Source of the DNA: Methanofollis sp. UBA420
Lineage (GTDB): Archaea > Halobacteriota > Methanomicrobia > Methanomicrobiales > Methanofollaceae
Assembly: GCF_002498315.1 (NCBI RefSeq)
Contig: NZ_DAGX01000005.1
Location: 47,957-94,349, forward strand
Direction of reading: 5' to 3'
DNA: 46,393 nt
The notes under the pieces are model-generated. The model was not told the DNA's origin. It made no database searches and saw only the letters and a list, made by a program, of their open reading frames with translations. Shown piece by piece: positions 16,364 to 25,072 of the stretch (position 1 is its first letter; each line of letters opens with the position of its first letter). Made by a program: the position numbers and the translations under genes.

Positions 16364-19300
16364 ATGGAGGACAGCGTCACCGACGTGGTCGGGGAGTGGG
16401 TAAACTTCCTTTCCCGGTACTGCCGGCGCGAACTCGCCGAGATCGAGAGGGAATTCCCCTTCAAGCGTTCCCTGTACATCGACTACCGGACCCTGCAGGC
16501 CTCGGGCAAATCCGGCCTGCGCCTCGCGGACGAGGTGATCGAACGCCCCGGCAAGGCGACAGGCGACATCAGGGACGCCCTCCGCCAGCTCACCGCCATA
16601 GGCGAGGAGAAGGCCGGGAAGGTCAATGTCCGCTTCCACCATATCGAGCGTGTCACCGGCATCAGGGACATCAGGGCCTACCACATCAACCGCTTTGTCT
16701 CGCTGAAGGGGATCATCAGGAAGACGACCGAGGTGCGGCCGAGGATCGTCGAGGCTGTCTTCCAGTGCCCGGGCTGCGGCTCAACGACGACGGTGCGGCA
16801 GGGTTACGGGAACTTCGAGGAGCCCGAGGAGTGTCCGAACCCGGAGTGCAACCGGCGCAAACTGAAACTCCTCCAGGCAAAGTCCCGGTACGTGGACTCG
16901 CAGAAGGTGCGGATCCAGGAGTCGCCCGAGGGCCTGCGGGGCGGCGCAAGGCCCCAGACTCTCGACGTCGAGGTGACCGACGACCTCACCGGGGCGATCG
17001 CACCCGGCGACAGGGTGGTCCTCAACGGCATCCCCCGCTCCAGGCAGCGGGTGAACTACGGGACCAAGTCCACCCTCTTCGACATATCCCTGGAGTGCTC
17101 CTCGATCGAGGCGCCGGAGAGGGAGTTCGAGGAGGTGAACATCTCCGAGGAGGACGAGGCCGAGATCCACGAACTCTCCCGGGACACCGGACTGTACGGG
17201 AAGATCACCGGCTCGATCGCCCCTTCGATCTACGGGAACACCGAGGTGAAGGAGGCGATCGCCCTCCAGCTCTTCGGCGGGGTGGCGAAGGACCTCCCTG
17301 ACGGCTCCCGTCTCCGCGGCGACATCCACGTCCTCCTGGTCGGCGACCCGGGAATCGCGAAGTCCCAGATCCTCAGGTACGTCGTGCAGATCTCCCCCAG
17401 GGGCGTGTACACCTCAGGCAAGTCCTCGACCTCCGCGGGTCTCACGGCGACAGCGGTGAAGGACGACTTCGGCGACGGGAGCTGGACCCTGGAGGCCGGG
17501 GCCCTTGTCCTCGCGGATATGGGGCTCGCCGCGGTGGACGAGATGGACAAGATGCAGAAGGAGGATCGGTCGGCCCTCCACGAGGCGATGGAACAACAAT
17601 GCTACGACGATCAGACCGAGGTTCTGACGGAAGCCGGGTGGAAATACTTCCGTGACGTAACCGATATGGATCGGGTTGCGACCCTCTCTCCAGAAGGCTA
17701 CCTGGAGTATCAGCGACCGATGACGTTCGTGGATGCCGAGTACGATGGCGAGATGTATTTCTTCACGTCGCGGCAGGTCGATCTCGCAGTGACTCCAAAC
17801 CACACCATGTATGTCAACCTGAACCACCGTGCCAACGAATGGGCGGGGTTTGCGCGCATACGGGCGGATGAACTGCCGATTCGGAGACGGATGCGGTTCA
17901 AGAAGAACGCCAAATGGGTTGGAGAACGGCAGGAAGTCCATACAATTCCTGGGGTCGTCAAATACGGAAACCAGAACTGCACCGGGATACAGACAGGTGG
18001 AATCGAGATTCCGATGGACGACTGGCTGGAGTTCCTCGGCTACTTCCTCTCTGAAGGATGTGTTAGTAAACACTGGCAGACCGGTGTGCCGTATCGGATC
18101 GCTATCGGCCAGAAGAAACCAGAATCGACCGAGACAATCCGAAGATGTTTGGAACGGTTACCGTTCCGGTTCACATATGATGGGGCCAACTTTGTGATAA
18201 ACTCAAAACAGTTGGCCTGTCATATGGAACAGTTTGGTACAAGTCCTGGCAGGCACGTTCCTGATTATGCCAAACGTCTTCCTCCAGAACAGATCCAGAT
18301 CCTTCTAGATGCCCTGGTCCTCGGGGACGGATCGATCGATCGGAAAACAGGCGCAACATCCTATATCACATCATCAAAAAGGCTTGCAGACGATGTGACG
18401 GAATTGCTGCTGAAGGTAGGGCTGTCTGGAAACCAGTATAGAGTCAGGGAAGCCGGATCGATAACCTCGAATCCGCGTGGAGGGACATCGGTCATATCGC
18501 ATGACATCTATACGGTCTCCTTCATTCGGGAATCCCAGAATGAGCCGAACATCAACACGAACGGACACCAGCAGATCGAAATAGGCCACTACACAGGCAG
18601 GATCTATTGTGTTGAGGTGCCAAACCACCTCCTCTACGTCCGTAGGAATGGCGTTCCGGTATGGTGCGGCAACAGTATTTCGGTGGCGAAGGCCGGGATC
18701 ACGGCGACCCTCCGTTCCCGGTGCGCCCTCCTCGGCGCGGCAAACCCGAAACTCGGGCGGTTCGACGCCTTCGTCCCGATCGCCGAGCAGATCAACATGC
18801 CTCCTTCCCTCCTCTCCCGTTTCGACCTCATCTTCGTGCTGACAGACAAGCCCGATCATACGCGGGACACGGCGATCGCACGGCACATCATCTCGGCCCA
18901 CCGGGTCGGGGAACTGATCATGCAGAAGCAGGAGGGTCCCCTCACCCCGGCGCATATCGACCTCCTGGCGAGCGAGAGCACGGTGGTGGAGCCGCCGATC
19001 GCGCCCGAACTCCTGCGGAAATATATCGCGTATGCGAAGAGGCACGTGACGCCCCTCATCACCGACGGCGCGAAGGAGATGCTCATCACGTATTACCTCA
19101 GGCTCCGCGACCTCGCCGACGAGAACAAGCCGGTGCCGGTGACGGCCCGGCAACTTGAGGCGCTGATCCGTCTTGGCGAGGCGAGCGCCAGGATGCGCCT
19201 CTCACGGACGGTCGAGCCCGAGGACGCGGAGCGTGTGATCATGATCGTGGACGCCTGCCTGCGGCAGGTCGCCTACGACGCCGAGACCGGCACCCTGGAC

Positions 19301-19531
19301 ATCGACAAATGGACGACCGGGATCACGAAGAAGAAGAGGGATATCATCCGCACCATCAGAGAGACGATAAAGACGCTCGGCGGAGACGACGGCACCGCAA
19401 AGACCGAAGAGGTCGTCGAGACCCTGGTGCAGCAGGGCTTTGACCGCGACGAGGTGCAGGAGAACCTCGACAAGATGATCCGCTTCGGCGAGGCGATGCA
19501 GCCGCGGCGCGGGATCGTGCGGTTGATCTGA
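16364..19531 (+). CDS. mcm: MCM replicative helicase, copy 2, intein-containing precursor
   Basis: The precursor has 1055 residues; without the intein (413-770) it has about 697. It parallels copy 1: zinc site CPGCG...CPNPEC (last pair spaced by four residues, not two), Walker A GDPGIAKSQ (about residue 327), Walker B AAVDEMDKMQKED, HEAMEQQ, then SISVAKAGITATL, LLSRFDLIF, and a winged helix. The ATG at 16364 begins two bases after the stop of copy 1. I reject the longer frame that starts at 16127 inside copy 1. Several stretches are identical at the DNA level between the two genes, for example about 50 bases covering FEEVNISEEDEAEIHEL (13949-14001 and 17127-17179). Whether the two form a mixed ring or act separately cannot be told from sequence. 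Confidence 0.95.
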   Translation: MEDSVTDVVGEWVNFLSRYCRRELAEIEREFPFKRSLYIDYRTLQASGKSGLRLADEVIERPGKATGDIRDALRQLTAIGEEKAGKVNVRFHHIERVTGIRDIRAYHINRFVSLKGIIRKTTEVRPRIVEAVFQCPGCGSTTTVRQGYGNFEEPEECPNPECNRRKLKLLQAKSRYVDSQKVRIQESPEGLRGGARPQTLDVEVTDDLTGAIAPGDRVVLNGIPRSRQRVNYGTKSTLFDISLECSSIEAPEREFEEVNISEEDEAEIHELSRDTGLYGKITGSIAPSIYGNTEVKEAIALQLFGGVAKDLPDGSRLRGDIHVLLVGDPGIAKSQILRYVVQISPRGVYTSGKSSTSAGLTATAVKDDFGDGSWTLEAGALVLADMGLAAVDEMDKMQKEDRSALHEAMEQQCYDDQTEVLTEAGWKYFRDVTDMDRVATLSPEGYLEYQRPMTFVDAEYDGEMYFFTSRQVDLAVTPNHTMYVNLNHRANEWAGFARIRADELPIRRRMRFKKNAKWVGERQEVHTIPGVVKYGNQNCTGIQTGGIEIPMDDWLEFLGYFLSEGCVSKHWQTGVPYRIAIGQKKPESTETIRRCLERLPFRFTYDGANFVINSKQLACHMEQFGTSPGRHVPDYAKRLPPEQIQILLDALVLGDGSIDRKTGATSYITSSKRLADDVTELLLKVGLSGNQYRVREAGSITSNPRGGTSVISHDIYTVSFIRESQNEPNINTNGHQQIEIGHYTGRIYCVEVPNHLLYVRRNGVPVWCGNSISVAKAGITATLRSRCALLGAANPKLGRFDAFVPIAEQINMPPSLLSRFDLIFVLTDKPDHTRDTAIARHIISAHRVGELIMQKQEGPLTPAHIDLLASESTVVEPPIAPELLRKYIAYAKRHVTPLITDGAKEMLITYYLRLRDLADENKPVPVTARQLEALIRLGEASARMRLSRTVEPEDAERVIMIVDACLRQVAYDAETGTLDIDKWTTGITKKKRDIIRTIRETIKTLGGDDGTAKTEEVVETLVQQGFDRDEVQENLDKMIRFGEAMQPRRGIVRLI
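17600..18673 (+). other. Intein in MCM copy 2 (358 residues) with intact-looking LAGLIDADG endonuclease
   Basis: It starts at Cys413 (CYDDQTEVLTEAGW) and ends at Asn770 (VWCGN) before Ser771, the same site as in copy 1. Block B is DLAVTPNHTMYV and block F CVEVPNHLLYVRR. Both endonuclease motifs look intact: LEFLGYFLSEGCV and LLDALVLGDGSIDRK. The DNA is clearly richer in A and T than the exteins (for example 18090-18260 and 18340-18450). The three codons just before it are GAA CAA CAA, where copy 1 has GAG CAG CAG, and the two after it are AGT ATT. These marks suggest a later arrival than the copy 1 intein. Confidence 0.92.
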
Positions 19532-19540
19532 GAAGAGGGG

Positions 19541-19553
19541 CCTTATCTTTTTT
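19541..19553 (+). terminator. T-run after MCM copy 2
   Basis: A run of six T (19548-19553) follows the stop codon by 17 bases, after GGGGCC. Archaeal polymerase commonly stops at such tracts; there is no strong hairpin. Confidence 0.4.
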
Positions 19554-19703
19554 CGGAAGCGTAGACAATCGACACAGAGCACACAAATATAATAAAAATC
19601 ATTTTTAAATCAACGGATCGGGATCGCTCAGAGCGTTCAGCAGGTCGTTCGTCGTACCGGGAGTCGGCAAAAGGCGATTTCGTAGATCTACGACGAGCCT
19701 GCA

Positions 19704-19712
19704 ATAATAAAA
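19704..19712 (+). promoter_or_regulatory. TATA box of the M28 peptidase gene
   Basis: ATAATAAAA lies about 23 bases before the ATG at 19731, which predicts transcription starting at or next to the start codon (leaderless mRNA). A second AT-rich word, AATATAATAAAAA, occurs near 19586-19598. The rest of 19554-19703 shows no gene. Confidence 0.5.
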
Positions 19713-19730
19713 TTCCATGAGAGTATCACA

Positions 19731-21458
19731 ATGACCTGTCCATCGCCAGATAAACCCATACACAGAAGATGTCACCATCCCCTCCTTTCCGCGACAATCG
19801 TCCTCTGCCTCCTCGCATGTATCATTACTCCCTCTTCGGCCGTCCCGGTCGATCCCGGAAACATCGAGAGGATCACCCGAGACCTCTGCGACCTCCCGAG
19901 AGTCGTCGGTTCGGAGGAGGAAGCGGCGGCATACGTCGCCGGGGCCATGGAGGAGTACGGCCTTCAGGTCGCCGTCGAAAGGTTCAGGGTGGGGAAAACC
20001 GACCCGGAGACATCCTTTGGCCCGGCATCCAACATCATCGGGGTGAAAAAAGGGGCTACCGATCAGATCGTTATCGTCTGCGCGCATTACGATGCGGCCG
20101 ATGAAACTCCGGGCGCTGATGACAACGCAGCAGGCGTTGCCGTGATGCTCGAAGTCGCACGGCTCCTTCAGGACACCACACTGAACCGTACTCTCTACTT
20201 CATCGCCTTCTCCGGTGAGGAGGATGGAATGCAGGGGAGTCAGAGGTGGGTGGGAGATCACCGCGACCTCCATGACCTGATCGTCGTCGCGGTGAACCTC
20301 GACTGCATCGCCTCAGGGGAGAGACTGTGGGTATCGGCCCTCCCCCAGCACAGGTGGTTCCTCGGGGCCATACCACCGTCGGCCTGCCTTGACCAGGCGG
20401 AGGCCCCGGTGCTGACATCACGGGGAGAGGAGTTCAGTTTTTATGGGGATCTGATCCCGATCGTCCGTTTCGGGGACACAGGAAGCCACACCTTCATTCA
20501 TACCCCTGAGGACCACCCAGACCGACTCAACTACACCCTTGCCGGAGAATGCGCACGACTCGTGGCCGGAGGGATCAGGGGGATCGACACCAGGGGCAAC
20601 CACTTCTCTCCTGATCCGGAGGTCTGGATCGAGAATGGAACTGTCTTCTTCAACTCCCCGGGAGGCCAACCATTCGAGGTGTTCGTGGACGGACAGAGCC
20701 TCGGAGTGCTCCCTTCCGGATCAGTCACCCTCCCCGGAGGTACGCATGAAGTCCGGGTGGCCGGGTACGACCCCGGAGGTACCCGCACCTTTGCAACAGT
20801 CACCCGTGAGGGAAGGGCAACCCTGGAGCCGACCGTATCCGGAGAGGGCGTCATCATACCCTGGAACAACAAAGCGGACTTCACCTACACGGCTATTCCC
20901 CTCCCCTACAACCTCGAGCATCCGGAAAAAATCGACCGCGTTGACGGTTACATCGACGGAGTACAGATATCAGGCATGAAAAACGGCCATACTATTATTC
21001 CTACCCCTGGAAACCACACCTTCGGAGTCGTGGCGTACGGTGCCGATGGCTCGATCATCGGGTCTGACCAGAAACATTTCTCTCTGCGAAGGTTCTGCGA
21101 TACAGAGATTGACGGAGGGGCACTGCACATCGATGAAAATGGGGGGATTCATTGTTCGGCCTTTACCAGAACTTATATCCGCGATTATGTCCCTGGAGAA
21201 CGGTATACTATCGTGGTTACCTGGGACTATGGGGACGCTACCGATGCAACCGCAGAGATCGCACACTTCCGTCTTGTCGGGCCGGAAGGTAATCAGGACA
21301 GTGAAAAAGTCTTTGACATACCGTTCATTGACAACAGCCAGGATGGCAATCTCTCCATATGGTTCCAACCGCCGGGTGCGGGGGACTATCACTGGACCAT
21401 CAGGTGCAACGAAGGAGGCGAGAACGCCTCTGCCATCGGAGACCTCAGCCTCAGATAG
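19731..21458 (+). CDS. Secreted M28-family zinc aminopeptidase with C-terminal beta domains
   Basis: The 575-residue protein starts with a charged stretch and a hydrophobic signal segment (about residues 18-37). The peptidase domain has the metal ligands of family M28: His in VCAHYDA, Asp in TPGADDNAAG, the Glu pair in AFSGEEDG, Asp in VNLDCIA and His in FIHTPEDH. It should act outside the cell, removing N-terminal residues from peptides. From about residue 305 a PEGA-like beta domain follows (VFFNSPGGQPFEVFVDGQSLGVL cut short: strand, short linker, strand), then two further beta-sandwich-like segments ending near GDLSLR. There is no obvious membrane anchor at the C-terminus. The gene stands alone between MCM copy 2 and a repeat-bearing spacer and probably has a leaderless mRNA. 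Confidence 0.88.
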   Translation: MTCPSPDKPIHRRCHHPLLSATIVLCLLACIITPSSAVPVDPGNIERITRDLCDLPRVVGSEEEAAAYVAGAMEEYGLQVAVERFRVGKTDPETSFGPASNIIGVKKGATDQIVIVCAHYDAADETPGADDNAAGVAVMLEVARLLQDTTLNRTLYFIAFSGEEDGMQGSQRWVGDHRDLHDLIVVAVNLDCIASGERLWVSALPQHRWFLGAIPPSACLDQAEAPVLTSRGEEFSFYGDLIPIVRFGDTGSHTFIHTPEDHPDRLNYTLAGECARLVAGGIRGIDTRGNHFSPDPEVWIENGTVFFNSPGGQPFEVFVDGQSLGVLPSGSVTLPGGTHEVRVAGYDPGGTRTFATVTREGRATLEPTVSGEGVIIPWNNKADFTYTAIPLPYNLEHPEKIDRVDGYIDGVQISGMKNGHTIIPTPGNHTFGVVAYGADGSIIGSDQKHFSLRRFCDTEIDGGALHIDENGGIHCSAFTRTYIRDYVPGERYTIVVTWDYGDATDATAEIAHFRLVGPEGNQDSEKVFDIPFIDNSQDGNLSIWFQPPGAGDYHWTIRCNEGGENASAIGDLSLR

Positions 21459-21539
21459 ACACATCCTATTCTGGGTAGTGCCCCGGAATAACTGAAAATC
21501 AATTTTATGGAATCTGACTGAATTACGTTGAGCAGTAAC

Positions 21540-21720
21540 CGGCTCTAGAGAATCAGGTATGAACCGGGAGCACGCCTCGGCATACCGTATGAAAAGTTTT
21601 TCATGGTAATTCCTATTCTGGCGTGCCTTTTCCGGGGGCGTCAGTCCCCCGGTTACCTGCATGGGGAAGGCAGGGGATCCGCACCGATCTTCATGAAAAG
21701 AAGGGAGACATCGATCTGAA
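21540..21720. repeat. Intergenic structured repeat, copy D (partial)
   Basis: The 320-base gap 21459-21778 carries no gene. It contains AGAATCAGGTATGAACCGG (like AGAATCGGGCATGAACCGC near 7309), a seven-base hairpin ATGAAAA/TTTTCAT near 21588-21604, AATTCCTATTCTGG (like AATTCCTGTTCTGG near 2103), and a GC hairpin CCGGGGG/CCCCCGG (21632-21652) followed by GGGGAAGGCAGGGGA. These are pieces of the same family as at 2085-2395 and 7463-7880. Confidence 0.55.
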
Positions 21721-21778
21721 CAGGAGAGTTTTTCCAGAGCCAAAAAAGAGACTTCTCCTCAGAACCTCATGAAGACCT

Positions 21779-22594
21779 CTAATACCCGCTCGCATAATAC
21801 CACCCTCCCTCTTCCCTGATATGCACGGGAACGTCGAAGAGGCCGCCGATCGCCTCATCGGTCAGGATCTTCTCCTTCGGGCCGTCGCCGCGGATGCGGC
21901 CGTCCTTCATCAGCACCACCCGCGAGATCTCGGGGATGATGTCGTGGAGGTTGTGGGTGACCATGATCACGCCGGTGCCCGAGCGTGCGATCTTCCGCAG
22001 CATGGAGCGGAGGTGGTGGAGGGCGTGGAGGTCGAGGCTGTTCGTGGGTTCGTCCAGGATGAGCGCTACGGGGTCGTGGACGAGGGCGCGGCCGATGAGG
22101 AAACGCCTCGCCTCGCCGGTGGACATCCGCGTCATGGGGCGGTCGGCGAGGCGTTCTATCTCCAGGAAACTGAGAATCTCGTCGGTCCTGTCCTCCATCG
22201 CCGGGGTGACCTCGTGCCTGAAGAGGCCGACACTGGAGAAGAAACCGGAGAGGACGACGTCACGCCCGGTGATATCGCGGGTGAAGGTGAACTGCAGGTC
22301 CGCGGAGACGATGCCGAGGAGGGAGCGGAGGGCGCCCACCTGCCACACCTCCTCGCCGAGGACCGAAAACCTGCGGTCCGGGTGCGTCAGCGGGTAATAC
22401 TCCCGCGTTATCGTCTTGATCAGGGACGACTTCCCCGACCCGTTCGGTCCGAGGATGGCGAGGTGCTCGCCGGCACCGACGGTGAGGGAGAGGGAGTCGA
22501 GGACTTTTCTGTCCTCTCTCATGACGGTGATATGCGCGAAGTCCAGCAACAGCGGGGGCGGGGCAGAGGTCTGGAACGTCTCTCTGTGCGCCAT
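21779..22594 (-). CDS. ABC transporter ATP-binding protein
   Basis: The 271-residue protein is a single nucleotide-binding domain: Walker A GPNGSGKSS (about residues 49-57), Q-loop region near SADLQF, ABC signature MSTGEARR (about 158), Walker B VALILDEPT (about 178), D-loop NSLDLHAL and switch His in VTHNLHDI. It resembles the stand-alone ATPases of the ModF/YheS-like type that have no permease next to them. No ABC permease gene is adjacent, so the partner is unknown. It begins five bases after the stop of the YeeE/YedE-like gene and is the last gene of that minus-strand run, so it is probably co-transcribed with the sulfur-type transporter genes. A function in that transport is inference. 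Confidence 0.9.
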   Translation of the reverse strand: MAHRETFQTSAPPPLLLDFAHITVMREDRKVLDSLSLTVGAGEHLAILGPNGSGKSSLIKTITREYYPLTHPDRRFSVLGEEVWQVGALRSLLGIVSADLQFTFTRDITGRDVVLSGFFSSVGLFRHEVTPAMEDRTDEILSFLEIERLADRPMTRMSTGEARRFLIGRALVHDPVALILDEPTNSLDLHALHHLRSMLRKIARSGTGVIMVTHNLHDIIPEISRVVLMKDGRIRGDGPKEKILTDEAIGGLFDVPVHIREEGGWYYASGY

Positions 22595-22599
22595 CCTGA

Positions 22600-23166
22600 T
22601 CAGAGCCCCAGGTATTCAAGGCCGTAGAGGACGGCCGCGATCAGGAGCACGAGCGGCACCACCACCACCCGGGGGTTGACATGCAGGATCTCGGGGATGG
22701 TGGCGGTCGGGAACCTCCCCAGCCCGAGCACCGACACCTCAAGGCGGGGGTAGAGAGCCGCGAAGATGCCGGCCCCGATGAGGATGCCGGTCACTCCGCC
22801 GACGAGGGCGTCGAGGGCGCCCGACCCGACGGCGCCGGCCACCGTCCCCGGACAGTAGCCGAGGACCGCAAAACCTGCGCCGAAGATCGCCCCGCCGACG
22901 ACGGTTGCGCCGACCGACCCCGGCTTGATGTGAAGGTCGGCAAGACCCGCCGCCCGCATCAGGTGGACGCCGAGCGTGCCGACGGCCACCGCACTGAGCA
23001 TCACCTTCACCACCGTGAAATCGGTGAGCAGGAGCTGTCCGATGATCACATCGTAGCGCGTGACCCCGGCGACCTGGAGGCAGGCGCCGAAGGCGACCCC
23101 CATCGCAAGTCCAAGGGAGAGTTGCACCGGCGCATTCCTGCGCAGGCGGTTCAGGGCGTCCTTCAT
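22600..23166 (-). CDS. YeeE/YedE-family membrane protein, second half
   Basis: The 188-residue protein has about five membrane helices and the family motif VLGYCPGTVAGAVGSG with a conserved Cys. YeeE/YedE (TsuA-like) proteins carry thiosulfate or other sulfur compounds into the cell along a chain of cysteines; in many organisms one polypeptide holds both halves, while here they are two genes. The ATG at 23166 overlaps the stop of the upstream half (ATGA), which argues for coupled translation and for a complex of the two. I chose this start over a longer frame to 23286 that runs into the upstream gene. Confidence 0.88.
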   Translation of the reverse strand: MKDALNRLRRNAPVQLSLGLAMGVAFGACLQVAGVTRYDVIIGQLLLTDFTVVKVMLSAVAVGTLGVHLMRAAGLADLHIKPGSVGATVVGGAIFGAGFAVLGYCPGTVAGAVGSGALDALVGGVTGILIGAGIFAALYPRLEVSVLGLGRFPTATIPEILHVNPRVVVVPLVLLIAAVLYGLEYLGL

Positions 23167-23663
23167 GGCCACACCCCGTAGAGGAGAAAGGCAGAGAGTA
23201 TGCCGCTTGCAAAGAAGACGGCGACCGCCACCCAGCTCGATAGGGCCATCTGGAGGGTGCCGGAGATCCCGTGCCCGCTCGTGCACCCGCCGGCCCAGCG
23301 CGCACCTAGCCCCATCAGGACGCCGCCGGCGAGGGCGACGGCGATCCTCAGGGGGACAGACGGCCCGAATGCCGCTTCAAAAGTCGGAGGGACCCAGGCC
23401 AGGGCAAATTCCCCGGTGAGGAGGGCCGTTGCGAAGGCGCCGATCACGATGCCGAGAACCAGCATCACCTCCCAGTCGATCTGCGGGACAAACTGTTTGT
23501 AGTAGGCCCTGTCCAGCACCGCCTTCCCGCGGACGGCACGCTCGATCATGCCGCTCGCCCGGGCATAGGCCGTCGAGCACCCGAGGGGGCGGTCGGAGAG
23601 GAGGAACGCAAGCCAGCTGAGCACGCCGATCCCCGCGCCTGCGATATAGGGTGTCCAGTCCAT
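23163..23663 (-). CDS. YeeE/YedE-family membrane protein, first half
   Basis: The 166-residue protein has about four membrane helices with two conserved cysteine motifs, RPLGCSTAYARASG near residue 29 and ARWAGGCTSGHGISG near residue 124. These are hallmarks of the YeeE/YedE sulfur transporter family. The ATG at 23663 follows the stop of the rhodanese fusion gene by ten bases; the longer frame to 23735 overlaps that gene and is not needed. Together with the next gene it rebuilds the two-fold transporter. The neighbouring rhodanese and persulfide-dioxygenase-like domains fit a role in sulfane sulfur or thiosulfate use. Confidence 0.88.
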   Translation of the reverse strand: MDWTPYIAGAGIGVLSWLAFLLSDRPLGCSTAYARASGMIERAVRGKAVLDRAYYKQFVPQIDWEVMLVLGIVIGAFATALLTGEFALAWVPPTFEAAFGPSVPLRIAVALAGGVLMGLGARWAGGCTSGHGISGTLQMALSSWVAVAVFFASGILSAFLLYGVWP

Positions 23664-23673
23664 TGCCGCCCCC

Positions 23674-25038
23674 TCAGGTATATCCTGCCGCACGGTAGCC
23701 GGTGATCCCGCCGGAGGCATTGTAGACCTCGACAAAACCTTTCTGCCTGAGGATGCTGCACCCGAGACTAGAACGGTGGCCAGTCCTGCACATGACGACG
23801 AGGGGCCGGGCGGGGTCGAGCGTCGCGGAGCGCTCCCGCAGGTCGGTCACCATGATGTTGACTGCACTCTCCACATGGTCCTCCTCGTACTCATCAGGCG
23901 CCCGCACGTCCAGCAGCACGGCCTTTCCTCCCGTGATCATCGCATGCGTCTCCGCAGGCGAGAGTTGAGGGACATGGGCGGTGGGATACCCGGCCGTCAC
24001 CCACGCGTGGACACCGCCGTCGAGGTAGCCGACGGCGTGGTCCAGGCCCACGCGGCGGAGCATGACCACCGCCTCCTCCGCCTCTGCCTGACTCCCGGCG
24101 ACGATCAGGACCTCCTTCTCCGGCGGGAGCACCCACCCGGCAAAAGTGGAGAAGTTCCCGGCAAGGTCGATGTGATAACTTCCCGGCACATGCTGCCCCC
24201 CGAAAGCGGCGTAGTCGTTGACGGAGAGGACGATCGCATCGCCTTTCCCGGCCTTCTCCCTGAACTCGGCCGGTTTCATCGGCCTGATCGCCGGCAGGGT
24301 GCGGACGAGGGGCGGGCCGCGGCGGTTGATCTCGCTGCACCGGCTGAAGTGGTCGGGGGCCGGGGGCATACCCGTGGTAAGCGAGCGGACGAACTCATCC
24401 CTGTCGGCGATCCTCAATGCCGCGTTATACCGGCGCTCGTAGCCGATGGTGGTGGACCGCATCGAACCCATCGCCCGGCCGCAGAGCGACCCGGCGCCGT
24501 GCGCGGGAAAGACCATGCAGTGGTCGGGGAGGGCGAGGATCTTCTCGTGCAGACTTTCATGGAGGCGCCCCGCAAGGTCCCGCGCCTGTCCGGGGAAGAG
24601 GTCGGGCCGACCCACGTCGCCGACAAAGAGCGTGTCGCCGGGGAAGACGGCGACGGGTTCGTCGCCGCGGGAGAGGTCGATGGCCACGTAGGTGACGCCG
24701 TCCGGGGTGTGCCCCGGCGTATCGAGGACGTCGAACCTGATATCCCCGACCGAGAACTCTGTCCCGTCGGCGACCGGTTCATGCGGGAAGGCGCATGAAC
24801 CCGATTTCGGCGCATATATCCGGGCGCCGGTCTTCTCAGCCAGGTCCATGTGGCCGGAGACGAAATCGGCGTGCAGGTGCGTCTCAAGGATATGCGTGAT
24901 CGTGAATCCGAGGTCTGCGGCGGCGTCGAGGTAGCGGTCGACGTCCCGCGCCGGGTCGATGACGGCGCAGGCGCCGGCCGCACCGACAAGATAGGAACTG
25001 TGCGCGATGCCCGGTATGAAGAACTGCTGGATCACCAT
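23674..25038 (-). CDS. Metallo-beta-lactamase fold / double rhodanese fusion (persulfide-dioxygenase-like)
   Basis: The 454-residue protein joins a metallo-beta-lactamase domain (about residues 1-245) to two rhodanese domains (about 260-350 and 360-454). The first domain has ETHLHADFVSGH, DTPGHTPDG and GDTLFVGDVGRPDL, typical of the ETHE1/persulfide dioxygenase branch, with Phe where the usual motif has His. The first rhodanese has no active-site Cys (LIVAGSQAEAEE) and is presumably structural. The second has CRTGHRSS and should carry a persulfide. The likely job is handling of persulfide or thiosulfate sulfur in the cytoplasm. The ATG at 25038 follows a GGAG. Ten bases separate it from the YeeE/YedE pair it probably serves. 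Whether it oxidises persulfide in a strict anaerobe is doubtful. Confidence 0.88.
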   Translation of the reverse strand: MVIQQFFIPGIAHSSYLVGAAGACAVIDPARDVDRYLDAAADLGFTITHILETHLHADFVSGHMDLAEKTGARIYAPKSGSCAFPHEPVADGTEFSVGDIRFDVLDTPGHTPDGVTYVAIDLSRGDEPVAVFPGDTLFVGDVGRPDLFPGQARDLAGRLHESLHEKILALPDHCMVFPAHGAGSLCGRAMGSMRSTTIGYERRYNAALRIADRDEFVRSLTTGMPPAPDHFSRCSEINRRGPPLVRTLPAIRPMKPAEFREKAGKGDAIVLSVNDYAAFGGQHVPGSYHIDLAGNFSTFAGWVLPPEKEVLIVAGSQAEAEEAVVMLRRVGLDHAVGYLDGGVHAWVTAGYPTAHVPQLSPAETHAMITGGKAVLLDVRAPDEYEEDHVESAVNIMVTDLRERSATLDPARPLVVMCRTGHRSSLGCSILRQKGFVEVYNASGGITGYRAAGYT

Positions 25039-25072
25039 TCTCCGTCCACTCCATCCATCTCTGGAGCGATGA

